Below are positions 61,098 through 64,000 of a stretch of DNA of 64,000 bases, piece by piece. The stretch's first letter is position 1. Each line of letters opens with the position of its first letter. The notes below the pieces were generated by a model. It was not told the origin of the DNA. It ran no database searches and saw only the letters and a program-made list of their open reading frames with translations. Origin of the DNA: CALROG01 sp943369755 (GTDB taxonomy: Bacteria; Pseudomonadota; Gammaproteobacteria; Burkholderiales; Burkholderiaceae_C); assembly GCA_943369755.1 (NCBI GenBank), contig CALROG020000006.1, positions 76,354 through 140,353 of the forward strand, read 5' to 3'. The position numbers and the translations under genes were made by a program.

Positions 61098-63695
61098 TTA
61101 CACCGCGACGCCATCCGCCACTTCGCGGTACTCGGTGATCTGGTCAAAGTTCATGTATTGGTAGATCTTGCTGCCATCGGCATTGATGACGCCCATGTCA
61201 GCCTGGTACTCGGCCACTGTGGGAATGCGGCCCAGCTTGGAAGAAATGGCTGCCAGCTCGGCCGAGGCCAGGTACACGTTGGTGTTTTTGCCAAGCCGGT
61301 TGGGGAAGTTGCGGGTGCTGGTGCTGACCACCGTAGCACCTTCACGCACCTGGGCCTGGTTGCCCATGCACAGGCTGCAGCCGGGCATTTCGGTGCGGGC
61401 ACCGGCTGTGCCAAACACGCCGTAGTGGCCTTCTTTGGTGAGTTCGGCGGCGTCCATCTTGGTGGGCGGGGCAATCCACAGCTTGACGGGAATGTCGCGC
61501 TTGCCTTCGAGCAGCTTGGAGGCTGCGCGGAAGTGCCCAATATTGGTCATGCATGAGCCAATGAAGACTTCGTCAATCTTCACGCCCTCAACCTGGCTGA
61601 GCAGCTTGGCGTCGTCCGGGTCGTTCGGGCAGCACAGCACCGGCTCTTTGAGGTCGGCCAGGTCGATCTCGATCACGTGGGCGTATTCGGCGTCCTTGTC
61701 GGCCTCCAGCAGCTCGGGCTTGGCCAGCCAGGCTTCCACCGCCTTGATGCGGCGCTCCAGGCTGCGCTTGTCCAGGTAGCCCTCGGCAATCATGTTCTTC
61801 ATTAGCACGATGTTGCTGTTGAGGTATTCCTTGATCGGCTCCGGGTTGAGCTTGACGGTGCAGCCCGCTGCCGAGCGTTCGGCCGAGGCGTCGCTCAACT
61901 CGAACGCCTGCTCGACCTTCAGGTCTGGCAGGCCCTCGATTTCAAGAATCCGGCCCGAGAATTCGTTGATCTTGCCCTGCTTGGCCACCGTCAACAGGCC
62001 TTGCTTGATGGCGTAGTAGGGAATGGCGTGCACCAGGTCGCGCAGCGTGATGCCGGGCTGCATCTTGCCCTTGAAACGCACCAGAATGCTCTCGGGCATG
62101 TCCAGCGGCATCACGCCGGTGGCCGCGCCAAAGGCCACCAGGCCAGAACCCGCGGGAAAGCTGATACCGATAGGAAAGCGGGTGTGGCTGTCACCGCCAG
62201 TGCCCACGGTGTCGGGCAGCAGCAGGCGGTTGAGCCAGCTATGGATCACGCCGTCACCGGGGCGCAGGGCCACGCCGCCACGGTTGCTGATGAAGGCAGG
62301 CAGCTCGCGGTGGGTCTTCACGTCCACTGGCTTGGGGTACGCGGCGGTGTGGCAGAAGCTTTGCATCACCATGTCAGCGGAAAAGCCCAGGCAGGCCAGG
62401 TCTTTCAGTTCATCACGGGTCATGGGGCCGGTGGTGTCTTGCGAACCCACTGTGGTCATTTTGGGCTCGCAGTAGGTGCCGGGACGAATGCCCTGCTGCA
62501 CGCCATTCACCACCGGCAAACCGCAGGCCCGGCCAACCATTTTCTGGGCCACGGTAAAGCCCGCCTTGGTAGCGGTAGGGACGGTTGGCAGGCGGAACGC
62601 CGTGCTAACGCTCAAGCCCAGAAACTCACGGGCCTTGGCCGTCAGGCTGCGGCCGATGATCAGGTTGATGCGGCCGCCGGCGCGCACTTCGTCAAACAGC
62701 ACGTCACTTTTCAACTGGAACTGCACCGCCAGCTTGCCGTCTTTCTCGATCTTGCCGTCATAGGGGTAGACGTCAATCACGTCACCCATGTTGAAGGCCG
62801 ACACGTCCACTTCAATCGGCAGCGCACCCGAGTCTTCCTGGGTATTGAAAAAGATCGGCGCGATCTTGCCGCCAAGGGTAATGCCGCCAAAGCGCTTGTT
62901 GGGTACGAAGGGGATGTCTTCACCAAAACCCCAGACGATGCTGTTGGTGGCCGACTTGCGGCTGGAGCCGGTGCCCACCACGTCGCCCACATAGGCCACC
63001 AGGTTGCCCTTGGCCTTGAGCTCTTCAATGAACTTCATGGGGCCGCGCTTGCCGTCTTCTTCGGGCGTGATGCCGGGGCGGGTGTTCTTGAGCATGGCCA
63101 GGTAGTGCAGCGGAATGTCGGGGCGGCTCCAGGCGTCGGGTGCGGGCGACAGGTCGTCGGTGTTGGTCTCACCCGCCACCTTGAACACCGTCACCGTAAT
63201 CTTCTTTGCCACTTCGGGTCGGCTGGTGAACCATTCGGCGTCGGCCCAGCTTTGCATCACGTCCTTGGCGAAGGCGTTGCCGGCCTTGGCCTTTTCCGAC
63301 ACGTCATGGAAAAAGTCGAACATCAGCAGGGTCTTTTTCAGCGCAGCGGCGGCCACAGCGGCCACGTCTGCGTCGTCCAGCAGGTCGATCAAGGGCTTGA
63401 CGTTGTAGCCACCCACCATGGTGCCCAGCAGCTCGGTGGCCTTGGCCTTGGAGACCAGGCCTACGGCGATGTCGCCATGCGCAACTGCGGCCAGGAAGCT
63501 AGCCTTGACTTTGGCGGCATCATCCACGCCCGGCGGAACACGGTAGGTGAGCAGTTCCATCAGGAAGGCTTCTTCGCCAGCAGGCGGGGCTTTGACGAGC
63601 TCGATCAGGTCGGCCGTTTGGTGGGCCGACAGCGGCAGCGGCGGGATGCCGAGCGCGGCGCGTTCGGCGGCGTGTTCACGATAGGCTTTCAACAT
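61098..63695 (-). CDS. acnB: Aconitate hydratase B
   Basis: A 865-residue enzyme, the same length as E. coli AcnB. LKAYREHAAERAALGIPPLPLSAHQ is the HEAT-like N-terminal domain. VFIGSCMTNIGHFRAAS and GCSLCMGNQAQVREGATVVS carry the three iron-sulfur cysteines. It isomerises citrate to isocitrate in the TCA cycle and can bind RNA when its cluster is lost. The start at 63695 follows GGAGAGAAAACC; the frame opens six codons earlier. With acnA it gives the window two aconitases. Confidence 0.95.
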   Translation of the reverse strand: MLKAYREHAAERAALGIPPLPLSAHQTADLIELVKAPPAGEEAFLMELLTYRVPPGVDDAAKVKASFLAAVAHGDIAVGLVSKAKATELLGTMVGGYNVKPLIDLLDDADVAAVAAAALKKTLLMFDFFHDVSEKAKAGNAFAKDVMQSWADAEWFTSRPEVAKKITVTVFKVAGETNTDDLSPAPDAWSRPDIPLHYLAMLKNTRPGITPEEDGKRGPMKFIEELKAKGNLVAYVGDVVGTGSSRKSATNSIVWGFGEDIPFVPNKRFGGITLGGKIAPIFFNTQEDSGALPIEVDVSAFNMGDVIDVYPYDGKIEKDGKLAVQFQLKSDVLFDEVRAGGRINLIIGRSLTAKAREFLGLSVSTAFRLPTVPTATKAGFTVAQKMVGRACGLPVVNGVQQGIRPGTYCEPKMTTVGSQDTTGPMTRDELKDLACLGFSADMVMQSFCHTAAYPKPVDVKTHRELPAFISNRGGVALRPGDGVIHSWLNRLLLPDTVGTGGDSHTRFPIGISFPAGSGLVAFGAATGVMPLDMPESILVRFKGKMQPGITLRDLVHAIPYYAIKQGLLTVAKQGKINEFSGRILEIEGLPDLKVEQAFELSDASAERSAAGCTVKLNPEPIKEYLNSNIVLMKNMIAEGYLDKRSLERRIKAVEAWLAKPELLEADKDAEYAHVIEIDLADLKEPVLCCPNDPDDAKLLSQVEGVKIDEVFIGSCMTNIGHFRAASKLLEGKRDIPVKLWIAPPTKMDAAELTKEGHYGVFGTAGARTEMPGCSLCMGNQAQVREGATVVSTSTRNFPNRLGKNTNVYLASAELAAISSKLGRIPTVAEYQADMGVINADGSKIYQYMNFDQITEYREVADGVAV

Positions 63696-63727
63696 GGTTT
63701 TCTCTCCGTTCAATCAGGGGCAATCGG

Positions 63728-64000
63728 TTATTTGGTCGGCGCGGGGGCGTCAAGCAAGCTTGGTGCCGGGTTCTTTTTCAGGGCTTCGTTGACGGCGTGC
63801 TGGGCCGGGTTCATGCAGTCATCCGCCAGGCGCTGGCCCAGCTTCTGGCTCATCAACATCGACTTGTTGCCCAGTTGCAACCACAAGGCACCGCGCTTTG
63901 GGTCTTCCAGGCGAATGGCGCCGGTACGGCTCTCAACCGGGTGCATGTAAAAGCGCGCGGTCTTGGTGCGCACAATGAAGAACCCGTCGCGCTTGGCAGG
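63728..64000 (-). CDS. Hypothetical protein (partial)
   Basis: A protein whose reading frame enters from the right edge and ends at 63728. Visible residues include FFIVRTKTARFYMHPVES, GAIRLEDPKRGALWLQLGNK, SMLMSQKLGQRLADDCMNPA and a short C-terminal tail. I do not recognise it. The phase is open to the window end, so the start is probably outside. It lies just upstream of acnB on the same strand. Confidence 0.6.
   Translation of the reverse strand, partial: PAKRDGFFIVRTKTARFYMHPVESRTGAIRLEDPKRGALWLQLGNKSMLMSQKLGQRLADDCMNPAQHAVNEALKKNPAPSLLDAPAPTK

Noticed and set aside
62001..63950. A 649-codon frame antisense to acnB
   Set aside because: Same reason: complement of a conserved gene, no motif, no ribosome-binding site.

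Overview
The window is GC-rich proteobacterial chromosome. Gene content and order point to Burkholderiales, most likely a Comamonadaceae member related to Rhodoferax or Polaromonas. The main clues are the perM-hda-pcnB-folK cluster facing purM, the rpsT / DUF3579 / argD-argF block, a Bug-type solute-binding protein, a kynBUA operon, serC-serA and two aconitases. The genus is an inference; no rRNA or tRNA gene is visible.

Layout. 1-4.2 kb: the 3' end of glnS, then an AT-richer two-gene unit (a ParB/DGQHR-like protein and a protein with a HEPN-like C-terminus), an NYN-OST-HTH RNase-like protein and an Mrr-like membrane nuclease cut by an amber codon. This looks like a small, partly decaying defence island. 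4.3-20 kb: mostly single metabolic or hypothetical genes (SRAP, MNT antitoxin with a broken HEPN partner, TerB-like, catalase-like, M14 amidohydrolase, RbgA GTPase, degenerate GGDEF, ankyrin protein, gshA, 2OG-oxygenase). 20-27.9 kb: an operon of chorismate mutase, Bug protein and a fused TrpE/TrpG-like protein, then genes on the minus strand. 27.9-32.6 kb: an operon of a YHYH lipoprotein, a HupE/UreJ-like protein and a five-haem cytochrome c. 32.6-35 kb: a scarred accessory segment with a solitary atpE, a duplicated atpE 5' end, a frameshifted hicB relic and one integron-like cassette with attC sites. 35-41.2 kb: core genes. 41.3-44.2 kb: a ParA-like gene, then a cluster of three small minus-strand genes separated by attC-like sites, with no integrase in the window. 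44.2-64 kb: SirB1-like, murJ, rpsT, argD-argF, kynB-kynU-kynA, a flavin monooxygenase with acnA, serC-serA, an XRE regulator with a ParA-like ATPase, and acnB.

The most striking structure runs across the window: a dispersed element of about 48 bp, seen in nine copies. It has an AT-rich GCTAT..ATAG inverted repeat, then GTGGCTC..CGCA..TGCGGGCT, often ending in a T-run. Most copies lie at gene ends, where they supply the stop codon of the ferredoxin, atpE and folK genes. Two copies lie inside conserved genes (acnA and a HAD phosphatase) and are read in the same frame, adding the shared peptide pattern A-x3-I-[VA]-A-x4-M-R-A-A. The second noteworthy structure is the pair of attC-bearing loci, which suggests a present or former chromosomal integron elsewhere in the genome.
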